Source of the DNA: Nocardioides dokdonensis FR1436
GTDB taxonomy: Bacteria > Actinomycetota > Actinomycetes > Propionibacteriales > Nocardioidaceae
Reading direction: 5' to 3'
Length of the DNA: 64,000 nt
Assembly: GCF_001653335.1 (NCBI RefSeq)
Contig: NZ_CP015079.1
Span: 2,976,001-3,040,000, forward strand
Each line of letters opens with the position of its first letter. The first letter of the stretch is position 1. Under the pieces are notes generated by a model. That model worked only from the letters and a program-made list of their open reading frames with translations. It ran no database searches and was not told the origin of the DNA. Positions 23,922 to 32,623 of this stretch are shown piece after piece. A program made the position numbers and the translations under genes.

Positions 23922-26342
23922 ATGACCGCGGAACGCACCACAGCACGATCGAACGGGTCCGCGGGCGCGGTGGCTCTCGATCTGGGGGAGATCGAGGACG
24001 CTTCGGTCGGCGGCAAGGCCTTCGGGCTGGCGCGCCTCGTCGCGATGGGACTGCCGGTCCCGTCGGCGTTCGTGATTCGTGATGCCCGCGTCGGCGACCA
24101 TCCGGCTGATCTCGATGAACGCCACCAGGCGTTGGGAGCCCACGCGGTGGCTGTCCGTTCGTCCGCAAAGGGCGAGGACGGGGCCGAGGCTTCCTTCGCC
24201 GGGCAGTACGAGACGGTGCTGAACGTCTCTGGTGTGGACGAGCTCCGTCGAGCGATCGACCTGTGTGTGGCGTCAGCGTCGACCGAGCGCGCCCAGAGCT
24301 ACCAGGTCGACGTCCTCGGGGCTGCAGGAGCGCGGATGAACGTCGTTGTCCAGCGGATGGTCGACGCGCTGGCGGCGGGTGTGGTCTTCACGGCCGACCC
24401 GGTGAGCGCGCGCCGTGACCTGCTCGTGATCGACGCAGTGGCCGGGCTCGGCGAGGCGCTCGTGAGCGGCGAGGCGACCCCGGACTCGTACGCCGTGGCG
24501 GTCGACGGAGGCATCGTTCGACGTGACCTTATCGGCGACTCGGCGTTGCTCAGCGACAGCCAGATCTCCCAGATCGCGGAGCAGGCTCGCAGAGCTGCCG
24601 CCCACGAGGGCCACCCCCTCGACCTGGAGTGGGCCATCGACCGCTCCGGCGCCCTGTACTGGTTGCAGGCGCGTCCCATCACCACCTTGCCGGCCGACCT
24701 CAACGAGTTCGACTCCGTGCTGCCGAGCCCTGATGACGTGCTGACCATCAGCAACGTCAGCGAGATGATGCCCGGCGCGGTGTGCCCGCTGACGATGTCG
24801 TTCACGGGGTGGGGCATCGACTACGGACTGCAGCACATGCAGGTCAGTGTCGGAGCCCGCAAGGACATCGACCCTGTCTGGCAGGTCACGGCCTCGGCCT
24901 ACGGCCACCTGTTCCTCAACCTGAGTGGCAACCTGACCTTGGCCGCCGGGACACTCGGTTCGGACGCCGACCAGACCGCGCAGACCATCTGCGGTCGCGG
25001 GGTGCCGGAGCTCGAGGACCCCACCCCGATGCCGTTCTTCCGCCGCCTGTTCAACACCTTCAAGCTGCTGCGCTACTGCTACCAGGCGCCCAGCGTTGTC
25101 GAGGAGTTCGACGAGGAGGTGGCCTCGTTCGTCCTCCAGCCCGGTCCGGACGCGGCGACGACGTGGACCCATCTCGCAGGAGAGCTGACGTTCTTCGACC
25201 GGAGCATGGCTGTTCACATCCAGTCCTCGGCTCTCTCGGGCTTCTTCAGCGCCACCGTGGAGAACATGGTCTCGCGGTCGGCGAATGCCAGCACCGTCGC
25301 TGAGCAGGCGGAGGCGGTTCGGCTCCTGGCCGGCGCCAGCGGTGTGGAGAGCGCCGTGATGCTCGAGGAGCTCGACGAGCTGATCGACCACGTGGCCGCA
25401 CACCGTGGTGCGCTCGCTGGCTTCGTCGGTCGAGCTCCCGAGGAGGCGCTGGGGTGGTTGCGAAGCGACGAGTCCCTGGCGGGTGGCCTCGACCGGTTCC
25501 TGCACCGTCATGGACATCGGGGCTACCGGGAGCTGTGCGTGCGGGACCCATCGTGGGGCGACGACCCGACGCCGCTGGTGCAGAGCATGCAGGCCGCCGT
25601 GCAGGCGCGGCTGCGCACCGGGGGGCGCCGTGACATCAGGACCCAGGTCGTCGACACGGCGTCCCTGAGCCGGGGTCTGCGCTGGGCGCTGCCCAAGGCT
25701 CACAACGCCATTCGCCGCCGCGAGCACACCAAGTCGCTCCTCGTCGACGTCGCCCACCGGTTCCAGGTCGCCTTCCGGCACCTGGGTGAGCAGCTCGCCG
25801 CCGAGGGGCTCCTCCCCGACGCCGACCTCGTGTACTTCTTCACCGTCGGCGAGCTCGATGCCTTCGACGGTGAACCGACGCCGGCTGGCGTCGAGCAGGC
25901 ACTGGCGCGGCGAGACGCCCTGCAGTACCAGCAGCGCCTGGAGTTCCCGGAGATCTCCGTCGGGCTTCCCCAGCCGCTGGAGCCCCAGGTCCTGGAGGTG
26001 GCCGACGGCGTTCTCCAGGGCCGACCTGCGTCGCGGGGGGTCGTCGAGGGTGTCGTCCGGGTGGCGCACACGTTGGCCGAGGCCGCCGACCTCGCTCCCG
26101 GCGAGATCCTGGTGACGCCCATCACCGACATCGGCTGGACGCCGTACTTCAGCCTGATCGGCGGCCTGGTGACCGATCTGGGCAGCTCGGTCTCCCACGG
26201 GGCAGTCATCGCTCGCGAGTACGGGCTCCCGTGCGTGGTCAACGCGCGTCAGGCCACGGGCTTCCTGAGCACGGGGGACAGGGTCAGGCTCGATGGCGAC
26301 TGCGGCACTGTGACCTTGTTGAGCGCTCCCGTGGACGCCTAG
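23922..26342 (+). CDS. PEP/pyruvate-binding phosphotransferase, rifampicin phosphotransferase-like
   Basis: 806 residues. An N-terminal ATP-grasp domain is shared with PEP synthase (SVGGKAFGLARLVAMGLPVP, VRSSAKGEDGAEASFAGQYE, VVFTADPVS, LEWAIDRSGALYWLQARPI). A variable middle domain spans residues about 330-690. A C-terminal swivelling phosphohistidine domain follows, with SHGAVIAREYGLPCVV and the likely carrier His759. The PEP-binding TIM barrel of PpsA is missing, which is the architecture of rifampicin phosphotransferase and relatives. These pass the beta-phosphate of ATP to a small-molecule hydroxyl. ATG 23922 is better spaced to AAGG than GTG 23916. It lies 111 bp after the membrane protein on the same strand. 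The acceptor is unknown. Confidence 0.75.
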   Translation: MTAERTTARSNGSAGAVALDLGEIEDASVGGKAFGLARLVAMGLPVPSAFVIRDARVGDHPADLDERHQALGAHAVAVRSSAKGEDGAEASFAGQYETVLNVSGVDELRRAIDLCVASASTERAQSYQVDVLGAAGARMNVVVQRMVDALAAGVVFTADPVSARRDLLVIDAVAGLGEALVSGEATPDSYAVAVDGGIVRRDLIGDSALLSDSQISQIAEQARRAAAHEGHPLDLEWAIDRSGALYWLQARPITTLPADLNEFDSVLPSPDDVLTISNVSEMMPGAVCPLTMSFTGWGIDYGLQHMQVSVGARKDIDPVWQVTASAYGHLFLNLSGNLTLAAGTLGSDADQTAQTICGRGVPELEDPTPMPFFRRLFNTFKLLRYCYQAPSVVEEFDEEVASFVLQPGPDAATTWTHLAGELTFFDRSMAVHIQSSALSGFFSATVENMVSRSANASTVAEQAEAVRLLAGASGVESAVMLEELDELIDHVAAHRGALAGFVGRAPEEALGWLRSDESLAGGLDRFLHRHGHRGYRELCVRDPSWGDDPTPLVQSMQAAVQARLRTGGRRDIRTQVVDTASLSRGLRWALPKAHNAIRRREHTKSLLVDVAHRFQVAFRHLGEQLAAEGLLPDADLVYFFTVGELDAFDGEPTPAGVEQALARRDALQYQQRLEFPEISVGLPQPLEPQVLEVADGVLQGRPASRGVVEGVVRVAHTLAEAADLAPGEILVTPITDIGWTPYFSLIGGLVTDLGSSVSHGAVIAREYGLPCVVNARQATGFLSTGDRVRLDGDCGTVTLLSAPVDA

Positions 26343-26356
26343 GTGGGCTCGATCCC

Positions 26357-27361
26357 TCAGACCGCGGCGAGCGCGGAGCGCAACGCACCTAGCTGGTCGA
26401 GCGGTGGCTCGTAACCGGGGAAGTAGCAGCAGACCCGCTGCGCGAGGTCACCGAAGCGCCGCCCGAGCTCGGCCGCACAGTCCTCGGGGGTTCCGCGGAC
26501 CGCGAGCGTGTCCAGCATCTCGTCGGTGACCAGGGCGCCCATCGCGGCGATGTCGCCGGTCTTGGACAGCGTGTTGAGCTGCGGCTGGAGGTCGCCCCAG
26601 CCCTCGACCTCGAGAACCGGACGGTACGCCGGCGTCGAGCCGTAGAACGCGAGCAGCATCCGCACCCCGGCGTCGGCGGCGGCCTGCTCCTCGGGCGTGC
26701 GGCCCATCGCGGTGATGGCCTGCGGGTAGATCGCGACCTCGGTACGCCCGGCGGTGGCGAGGCCCTCGGAGACGGCGGCGAGGGTGCGCTGGCGGACGTG
26801 GCGGTGGCTGTGGAACGGCATGACCAGCAGCCCGTCGGCGACCTCGGCGGCCGTGCGGGTCATCAGCGGCCCGAGCGCGCCGAGCAGCACCGGCGGGGCG
26901 CCGTACGGGTTGGGGCCGGGAACGAACGTCGGCGGCATCAGCGTGTGGCGGGTGTGCTCACCGACGAAGTCGAGGCGGGTGCCGTCCTGCCACGAGGTCA
27001 GGATCGCCTTGACCGCGAGGACGATCTCGCGCATCCGGGCGGCCGGCGGCGACCAGGTGGCGCCGTACCGCTTCTCGACGTGGACCTTGATCTGCGAGCC
27101 CAGCCCGAGCCGGAACCGGCCTCGTGACATCAGCTGCAGGTCCCAGGCAGCGTTGGCCAGGTGCATCGGCGAGCGTGGCATGGCGATCGCGACGTTGGTC
27201 ATCAGGTCGGTCTCGACCGCCTGCGAGGCGACCGCGAGCGGCAGGAACACGTCGTGCGGGCCCTCGAAGGTGAACAGCCCGTCGACCCCGGCGCCTGTGA
27301 GCTGGCGGGCCCGCTCGGCCACGGCGTCGGGTCGGGCGTCCAGCTGCACGTCGAGAAGCAT
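26357..27361 (-). CDS. LLM-class F420-dependent oxidoreductase (TIGR03617-like)
   Basis: 334 residues, luciferase-like (beta/alpha)8 barrel. Family features include GVDGLFTFEGPHDVFLPL, ATERD-equivalent TDLMTNVAIAMPRSPMHLA, RFRLGLGSQIKVHVEKRYG and PPVLLGALGPLMTR. The set resembles the mycobacterial MSMEG_2256-type subgroup, which uses F420 rather than FMN. The substrate is unknown, but many such genes belong to lipid or steroid catabolism. The ATG is 24 bp downstream of a KstR-type palindrome. The 3' end is 15 bp from the end of the convergent phosphotransferase gene. Confidence 0.85.
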   Translation of the reverse strand: MLLDVQLDARPDAVAERARQLTGAGVDGLFTFEGPHDVFLPLAVASQAVETDLMTNVAIAMPRSPMHLANAAWDLQLMSRGRFRLGLGSQIKVHVEKRYGATWSPPAARMREIVLAVKAILTSWQDGTRLDFVGEHTRHTLMPPTFVPGPNPYGAPPVLLGALGPLMTRTAAEVADGLLVMPFHSHRHVRQRTLAAVSEGLATAGRTEVAIYPQAITAMGRTPEEQAAADAGVRMLLAFYGSTPAYRPVLEVEGWGDLQPQLNTLSKTGDIAAMGALVTDEMLDTLAVRGTPEDCAAELGRRFGDLAQRVCCYFPGYEPPLDQLGALRSALAAV

Positions 27362-27384
27362 GCACCCGATCCTACAGCCGGTTC

Positions 27385-27398
27385 TAGAACACGTTCTA
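27385..27398. promoter_or_regulatory. KstR-type operator box 1
   Basis: TAGAACACGTTCTA fits the KstR consensus TNNAACNNGTTNNA at every fixed position, and the symmetry extends one more base pair on each side. It lies 24 bp upstream of the LLM gene start. KstR is the TetR-type repressor of sterol catabolism in actinobacteria; other TetR repressors use related sites, so the regulator is not certain. Confidence 0.6.
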
Positions 27399-27415
27399 GT
27401 ATCTCCCGAAGTTCT

Positions 27416-28549
27416 TCACGGGGCGAGGGTGAACCAGTCGGCGAAGCCGCTGGGGTCGTGCCGGCCCAGGGCGCCGTGCTCGAAGAGGCCCCAGCCCTCC
27501 TGGCCGTCGACCACGGCCCGGCCGACGTGGTCGATGACGCCGAACATGACGCGGCCCGCGACCTCGGGGGCGGCCATGTCGTAGGTGACGCGCTCGGTGA
27601 ACCCCGCGCCCTTCCAGAGACCGTGGGTCCAGTCGGGGTCGCCGCCGTAGCCGCCGCCGACGTGCAGGGGCACGGCGAGCTTGGAGTCGACCTGGATGTC
27701 CAGCTTCTCGCCGTCCTGGGTGGTGCACGCGATGGTCGCGCCGGTCGGCACCCGGGTGCCGGAGGTGTAGTGCACCCGCACCTGGGGCCAGCCGAGCTGC
27801 TCGATGCGCCCGTCCTTCCACACCCGGTGGCAGTCGTTGAGCCCGCGGTAGCCGTCGGGCTCCTCCTGGATGATCAGGCAGATCATGAAGTCGTCGAAGC
27901 GCATCGACACGTAGAGCCACCACATGCCCTCGAACTCCGGTGTCGCGGGCGCGCCTGCCGGTGGGGCCTCGCCCACCGGACGGATGCCCCAGGAGCGGTC
28001 GCGGGCGCCGACCCACCTGTCGGGGGTGACGGCGATGTCGGTCCCGTCGATGGTGATGTGGCCCTGCCACGTGCCGACCTGGGCGAAGCGCTGGGCGTCG
28101 AGGGTGACCCGCGAGCCCGAGCGCATCACGTGCGGCATCTCCTTCAGCGCCGGGAACGAGGCGTCCCAGGTGAGGTCGGCGGCGATGCCCTCCGTCTCCT
28201 CGAGGACCATCCGCACCTTCTGCAGCGGCTCGATGACCTCGACGCGGTAGGCGCCCACGTGCTGGTTCATCCGGTCGTCGTCGATCGGGTCGCCGAGGTG
28301 GACGGTCGTCTGCTCGTCGCCGCGGCGCACCATGAAGAAGGCGTCCTTGGTGCCGAGGTTGGGGTAGTAGCCGTGGCCGAAGATGGCGAAGATGTCACCG
28401 CTGCGGTCGTGGGCGTTGAAGTAGGAGCGGTCGTAGAAGTTGCGGTCGCTCGACGCCGCCCAAGTGACCGGCAACGGCGCCTGGTGGATCGGGTACTCGT
28501 CGAGACCGCTGAGACCGTGGTGGGCGGATCTGCTGGGGTGCTGGGTCAC
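27416..28549 (-). CDS. AttH-like (lipocalin-fold) protein of unknown function
   Basis: 377 residues with no signal peptide. It is rich in beta-strands, Trp and Tyr (NFYDRSYFNAHDRSGDIF, HGYYPNLGTKDAFFMVRRG, DRWVGARDRSWGIRPVGE, EFEGMWWLYVSMRFDDFM). The twin-domain strand pattern and the GxRDRSWG motif recall the AttH/CrtC-type lipocalin-like superfamily, whose members include hydratases and isomerases of hydrophobic substrates. Catalytic function cannot be assigned. It is the upstream gene of a minus-strand pair with the F420-type oxidoreductase, and both have KstR-type boxes, which suggests a shared role in steroid or lipid metabolism. Confidence 0.65.
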   Translation of the reverse strand: MTQHPSRSAHHGLSGLDEYPIHQAPLPVTWAASSDRNFYDRSYFNAHDRSGDIFAIFGHGYYPNLGTKDAFFMVRRGDEQTTVHLGDPIDDDRMNQHVGAYRVEVIEPLQKVRMVLEETEGIAADLTWDASFPALKEMPHVMRSGSRVTLDAQRFAQVGTWQGHITIDGTDIAVTPDRWVGARDRSWGIRPVGEAPPAGAPATPEFEGMWWLYVSMRFDDFMICLIIQEEPDGYRGLNDCHRVWKDGRIEQLGWPQVRVHYTSGTRVPTGATIACTTQDGEKLDIQVDSKLAVPLHVGGGYGGDPDWTHGLWKGAGFTERVTYDMAAPEVAGRVMFGVIDHVGRAVVDGQEGWGLFEHGALGRHDPSGFADWFTLAP

Positions 28550-28889
28550 GTCAGGCCCCCGCCCGCATCCACGATGCCGTGCTCGGTCCAGGTGGCATCG
28601 GCAGCGTGGGGGAGTGCGGGATCACGTCCGCTAGTTCAGTAGAACGTGTTTCAGTTGTCAAGTGCGACTCATGACAGACCGCCCGAGCACCAGGGGCCCC
28701 AGGGCGATCGCGGCCGCCGCGACACGTGGCGATGCGCCGACCCTCGCTGGCACCGCCACCCGGTCCTCGGCCTGGTCCTGGGGCCGCAGGACAACGAAGA
28801 ACGGCGGCTGACGCTGCAGGACGTCGAAGACGTTCTCGCAGGTCGGCCGCCGTTCTCGGCAACTACTGTCAGCGGGTGAAGCGCGCTGG
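28550..28889. other. Intergenic region between AttH-like gene and glnA
   Basis: 340 bp. It holds the promoter region and the second KstR-type box for the AttH-like gene. A weak 46-codon ORF (28671-28811, plus) and a 77-codon ORF (28646-28879, plus) ending in a protein-like VEDVLAGRPPFSATTV stretch overlap here, but neither has an RBS or recognisable domain. No convincing gene or glnA terminator was seen. Confidence 0.4.
28640..28653. promoter_or_regulatory. KstR-type operator box 2
   Basis: TAGAACGTGTTTCA fits TNNAACNNGTTNNA at all fixed positions and lies 91 bp upstream of the AttH-like gene start. With the box at 27385-27398, both genes of the minus-strand pair carry the same operator, which argues against a chance match. 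Confidence 0.6.
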
Positions 28890-30314
28890 TCAGATGTCGT
28901 AGTACAGCTCGAACTCGTGGGGGTGAGGACGGGCCTGGACGGGCAGGATCTCCTGCGTGCGCTTGTACTCGATCCACGTCTCGATCAGGTCGGGCGTGAA
29001 CACGTTGCCGGCCGTCAGGTAGTCGTGGTCCTGCTCGAGCGCGACGAGCACCTCGTTCAGCGACGTGGGCACCTGCTCGATGTCGGCCATCTCGTCCGGC
29101 GGGAGCTCGTAGATGTCCTTGTCCACCGGGGCGGGCGGCTCGATCTTGTTCTTGATGCCGTCGATGCCGGCCAGCAGCAGGGCCGAGAAGGCCAGGTACG
29201 GGTTGGCCGACGGGTCGGGGCAGCGGAACTCGATGCGCTTGGCCTTCGGGTTCGATCCGGTGATCGGGATCCGCACGCAGGCCGAGCGGTTGCGCTGCGA
29301 GTAGACCAGCGAGATCGGGGCCTCGAAGCCGGGGACCAGGCGGTGGTAGGAGTTCACCGTCGGGTTGGTGAAGGCCAGCAGCGACGGGGCGTGCTTGAGG
29401 ATGCCGCCGATGTAGTAGCGCGCCATGTCCGACAGGCCGCCGTACCCGGTCTCGTCGTAGAACAGGGGTTTGCCCTCGTTCCAGATCGACTGGTGCACGT
29501 GCATGCCGGAGCCGTTGTCGCCGAAGATCGGCTTGGGCATGAAGGTGGCGGTCTTGCCGTTGCGCCAGGCCGTGTTCTTGATGATGTACTTGAACTTCAT
29601 CACGTCGTCGGCGGCCTTGAGCAGCTCGTCGAACTTGTAGTTGATCTCCGCCTGGCCGGCGGTGCCGACCTCGTGGTGGGCGCGCTCGACGTGCAGCCCG
29701 GCGTTCTCCAGCTCGATGACCATCTCGTCGCGCAGCTCACCGAAGTGGTCGGTGGGCGCGACGGGGAAGTAGCCGCCCTTGTACTTGACCTTGTAGCCGC
29801 GGTTGTCGTTCTCGAACGCGTCACCGGTGTTCCAGGCGCCGGCCGAGGAGTTGATCTCGTAGTAGCCGGCGTTGGCCTTGGTCTCGAAGCGCACGTTGTC
29901 GAAGACGTAGAACTCGGCCTCGGGGGCGAAGAACGCCTGGTCGCCGATGCCGGTGGTGGCCATGTAGGCCATCGCCTTGCGCGCGATGTTGCGCGGGTCG
30001 CGCGAGTAGGCCTCGCCCGAGATCGGGTCGTGGATGAAGAAGTTGACCACCAGCGTCTTGGCGACGCGGAAGGGGTCGATGTAGGCCGTCGTCGGGTCCG
30101 GGAACAGGTTCATGTCGGACTCGTGGATGGCCTGGAAGCCGCGGATGGACGAACCGTCGAAACCCAGGCCGTCGTCGAAGACCGACTGGTCGAAGGACGA
30201 GACCGGGATCGTGAAGTGCTGCATGACACCGGGCAGGTCGCAGAAGCGCACGTCGACCATCGCGACGCCCTCGTCCTTGATGTACTTGAGCAGCTCCTCG
30301 CTGTTCTGGAACAT
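28890..30314 (-). CDS. glnA: Type I glutamine synthetase
   Basis: 474 residues, the standard length of GSI. The signature DGSSIRGF, the ATP-binding [18 protein letters not shown] and the active-site [20 protein letters not shown] with NRSACVRIP are all present. Tyr402 in [10 protein letters not shown] matches the adenylylation site, so activity is probably controlled by GlnE. It makes glutamine from glutamate and ammonia in the cytoplasm. The start is ATG with AAGGAGG at 4-nt spacing. It is monocistronic on the minus strand, with a 186-bp upstream region shared with the divergent RDD gene. Confidence 0.97.
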   Translation of the reverse strand: MFQNSEELLKYIKDEGVAMVDVRFCDLPGVMQHFTIPVSSFDQSVFDDGLGFDGSSIRGFQAIHESDMNLFPDPTTAYIDPFRVAKTLVVNFFIHDPISGEAYSRDPRNIARKAMAYMATTGIGDQAFFAPEAEFYVFDNVRFETKANAGYYEINSSAGAWNTGDAFENDNRGYKVKYKGGYFPVAPTDHFGELRDEMVIELENAGLHVERAHHEVGTAGQAEINYKFDELLKAADDVMKFKYIIKNTAWRNGKTATFMPKPIFGDNGSGMHVHQSIWNEGKPLFYDETGYGGLSDMARYYIGGILKHAPSLLAFTNPTVNSYHRLVPGFEAPISLVYSQRNRSACVRIPITGSNPKAKRIEFRCPDPSANPYLAFSALLLAGIDGIKNKIEPPAPVDKDIYELPPDEMADIEQVPTSLNEVLVALEQDHDYLTAGNVFTPDLIETWIEYKRTQEILPVQARPHPHEFELYYDI

Positions 30315-30488
30315 TCGTCCTCCTTGGTCGTCGTCGTCCGACGACCGGCAGATCTGAGAGTGGACACCCGCGGCGACGCTGCCCCGGACGATGCCGTCAC
30401 CTTACGAGAAGGCCAGTTTCGTCACCGTATCGGACGTGTTTCCCCCATGTAACAGCCGTCCGCGCAGTGACCCTGCCGGGTGGTTGCC

Positions 30489-30494
30489 TAGGCT
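30489..30494 (+). promoter_or_regulatory. Leaderless -10 element for the RDD gene
   Basis: TAGGCT lies 6 nt before GTG 30501, which sets transcription start at or next to the start codon and supports GTG as the true start. Confidence 0.55.
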
Positions 30495-30500
30495 GGCAGC

Positions 30501-30917
30501 GTGAACCAGGCCCCTCCCCGTGTCATCGAGACCGCGTCGTGGTCGCGCCGCATCCTCGCTCTCCTGGTGGACTGGTTCGCCAGCACGTTGGCGGTGCTGC
30601 CGTTCGCGACCGTGTACGGCGCCTCCGCCGACCCGGCGGCGAGCTTCTACGTCCTCGGCGTCTTCGTGGTCGAGTCCGCGGTCCTCACCGCGCTCCTGGG
30701 CGGCTCGTTCGGCAAGATCGCGACCCGGCTGCGGGTCGTGCACGCCTCCGGCGACCCCCGCCCGCCCGGCCTGCTGCCGGCCCTGGCCCGCCAGATCCTG
30801 GTGGCGGTCGTGGTGCCCCCGCTCGTCTTCCGCCCCGACGGTCGCGGACTGCACGACATCGCAGCCGGCACCGCGACCGTGACCCTGTCGACGTTTCGGA
30901 GCATCACCGCGCGGTGA
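30501..30917 (+). CDS. RDD family membrane protein
   Basis: 138 residues. The RDD domain shows the variant ASWSRRILALLVDWFAS in helix 1, a second and third helix (YVLGVFVVESAVLTALLG), SFGKIATRLRVV, and a final GLHDIAAGT with the conserved Asp. RDD proteins are small membrane proteins, some implicated in ion or osmolyte transport. GTG at 30501 is supported by the -10 hexamer. The stop codon lies inside a 28-bp palindrome. Confidence 0.85.
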   Translation: MNQAPPRVIETASWSRRILALLVDWFASTLAVLPFATVYGASADPAASFYVLGVFVVESAVLTALLGGSFGKIATRLRVVHASGDPRPPGLLPALARQILVAVVVPPLVFRPDGRGLHDIAAGTATVTLSTFRSITAR

Positions 30918-30924
30918 TGCTCCG
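30897..30924. terminator. Palindromic terminator overlapping the RDD stop codon
   Basis: CGGAGCATCACCGC followed directly by its exact complement GCGGTGATGCTCCG, giving a 12-bp stem with a 4-nt loop. It spans the RDD stop codon (30915-30917). There is no T-run, as is common for terminators in high-GC actinobacteria. Confidence 0.6.
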
Positions 30925-30953
30925 ACCAGCAACCCACTGAGAGAGGCACCCCC

Positions 30954-31805
30954 ATGAAGCGCACCCTGACCTGGCGACGTACCGCCGCTGCGGCCGTCCT
31001 CCCGCTGGCCCTGACCGGCCTCAGCGCCTGCGGCGGTGACGACGCCGAGAAGGCAGACGACACCAGCAGCACCTCGTCACAGACCGACACCGAGGAGAGC
31101 GACACTGAGGAGAGCGACGCCCCCGAGGCCGGTGCCGAGGTGAGCACCGATGAGTTCATCGGCCTGGTCACCGGCGCCTTCGAGAAGGCGACCACCGCCA
31201 AGCTGACCATGTCCTCCGAGTCGGCCGGTGCCCCGATGGTGGGGGAGGGCGAGGTCGACTTCTCGAGCAACCCGATGGCCATGAAGTTCCTGATGCCGGA
31301 CCCCGCCGGCGGCGGCGGGGAGAGCGAGGTCATCATGGTCGACTCGGTCATGTACATGCAGATGGCCGAGGCCCAGGGCAAGTACGTCAAGATCGACTTC
31401 AGCGACATGGGTGGCGGCGCGCTGGGGTCGATGATGGCCGACTCCATGGACCCCTCCAAGCAGGCCGAGCTGATGGAGCGCGGGCTGGTCTCGGCCACCT
31501 TCATCGGCGAGGAGGACGTCGACGGCGAGGACATGGACCACTACAGCGCCACCGTCGACGGCGAGGACGCCCTGAAGTCGATCGAGGGCTTCGAGGACCT
31601 GCCGAAGTCGGCGATCCCCGACGACATGACCTACGACATCTGGTTCGATGACGAGGGCCTGGTCCGCAAGATCGTCTTCGACATGGCCGAGGCCGGTGGG
31701 GCGACGGAGATGAAGATGGACGACTGGGGCACCGACGTCAGCATCGAGGCGCCGCCCGCCGACCAGGTCACCACCATGGCCGACATGATGGGCAGCATGG
31801 GCTGA
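30954..31805 (+). CDS. LppX/LprAFG-like lipoprotein
   Basis: 283 residues. The lipoprotein signal ends at Cys26 (LTGLSACGG), followed by an acidic Ser/Thr/Glu linker (to about residue 60) and a mature domain (FIGLVTGAFEKATTAKLTM, GEVDFSSNPMAMKFLM, MVDSVMYMQMAEAQGKYVKID, YDIWFDDEGLVRKIVFDM). The alternation of strands and the YDIWFDDEGLVRK segment match the LppX/LprG fold, which in mycobacteria carries lipids across the periplasm. The substrate here is unknown. A strong bidirectional terminator follows. Confidence 0.75.
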   Translation: MKRTLTWRRTAAAAVLPLALTGLSACGGDDAEKADDTSSTSSQTDTEESDTEESDAPEAGAEVSTDEFIGLVTGAFEKATTAKLTMSSESAGAPMVGEGEVDFSSNPMAMKFLMPDPAGGGGESEVIMVDSVMYMQMAEAQGKYVKIDFSDMGGGALGSMMADSMDPSKQAELMERGLVSATFIGEEDVDGEDMDHYSATVDGEDALKSIEGFEDLPKSAIPDDMTYDIWFDDEGLVRKIVFDMAEAGGATEMKMDDWGTDVSIEAPPADQVTTMADMMGSMG

Positions 31806-31821
31806 TCGAGGCCCGCAACAG

Positions 31822-31862
31822 CGAGAAGGGCGGCGAGGTCATCGACCTCGCCGCCCTTCTCG
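31822..31862. terminator. Strong bidirectional terminator
   Basis: A 19-bp perfect stem (31822-31840 with 31844-31862) and a 3-nt loop lie between the convergent lipoprotein and DUF4191 genes. Five further pairs (CAACA/TGTTG) continue beyond a one-base bulge. It serves both strands. Confidence 0.85.
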
Positions 31863-31877
31863 TGTTGTAGGCGCGCC

Positions 31878-32573
31878 TCAGCGCCCGCGCATGCCCTTCA
31901 TGCTGGTCGGCACCGGCCCCTTGGGCAGCGGCACCGCCGGGCGGCTGGCGTCGAGGGCCTTGAGCCGGTTGCGGATGTCGGTGATGTCGGCCGGGCGGAC
32001 CTGGCGCTTCATCTTCCGCAGGTGCTTCATCAGCTTGTCCAGCGGCACCTGGCCGTCCTCACGACCCACCACGACCTCGTGCACGGGGGTCTCGGAGGCG
32101 ACGCGCGCGTGCTTCTTGCGCTCGCTCACCATCAGGGCGCGCAGCCGGGTGCCGTTGCCCTCACCGACCAGGATGATGCCCGGGGGGCCCACCACGCGGT
32201 GCACGACGTCCTGCTGGCGGTTGAAGGCGATCGCGGTGTCGGTGTGCCAGCCGCGCTTGAGCATGTTGAGCGAGGCCGCGGCGGCGCCGGGCTGGCCCTC
32301 CATCTGGCTGTACGCCGACGCCTGCGCGCGACGGCTGAAGAGGATCAGCGCGCCGAGGGTTCCGAAGAGGATCCCGCCCACGACCGAGAGCACCCACTCG
32401 ATGGCGCCGCTGCCGGGCAGGATCTTGAACAGCAGGAACCCGAGGGCTCCCACGACGAGGAAGGTCAGCAGGAGCCAGAGCCCGATGCGCGGGTCTGTCC
32501 TCTTGGTGATCCGGTAGGTCTCGGCGAACTGCTGGCGGCGGTTCATCGATGACGGGTCGGTCTGCTTGGCCAT
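31878..32573 (-). CDS. DUF4191 family membrane protein
   Basis: 231 residues. A short basic N-terminus precedes two membrane helices (IGLWLLLTFLVVGALGFLLF and WVLSVVGGILFGTLGALILF), then a cytoplasmic domain (GWHTDTAIAFNRQQDVVHRVVGPPGIILVGEG) and a basic C-terminal tail. This actinobacterial family is regularly found just downstream of lipA, as here; its function is not known. The start is ATG at 32573, in frame with a long upstream reading frame that belongs to antisense sequence of lipA and is not coding. Confidence 0.85.
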   Translation of the reverse strand: MAKQTDPSSMNRRQQFAETYRITKRTDPRIGLWLLLTFLVVGALGFLLFKILPGSGAIEWVLSVVGGILFGTLGALILFSRRAQASAYSQMEGQPGAAAASLNMLKRGWHTDTAIAFNRQQDVVHRVVGPPGIILVGEGNGTRLRALMVSERKKHARVASETPVHEVVVGREDGQVPLDKLMKHLRKMKRQVRPADITDIRNRLKALDASRPAVPLPKGPVPTSMKGMRGR

Positions 32574-32623
32574 GCGGGGGAGTGCCTCACTCGGGTCGGC
32601 CCGGGGCTCGACCCGGGCGGCGG

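Noticed and set aside
23922..26342. Annotation as phosphoenolpyruvate synthase (ppsA)
   Set aside because: The N-terminal ATP-grasp and His domains fit, but the C-terminal PEP-binding barrel is missing and the His domain is at the very end.
28646..28879. A 77-codon plus-strand ORF between the AttH-like gene and glnA
   Set aside because: No RBS, overlaps a KstR-type box region, no recognisable domain. The C-terminal part looks slightly protein-like, so a decayed gene is possible but unsupported.
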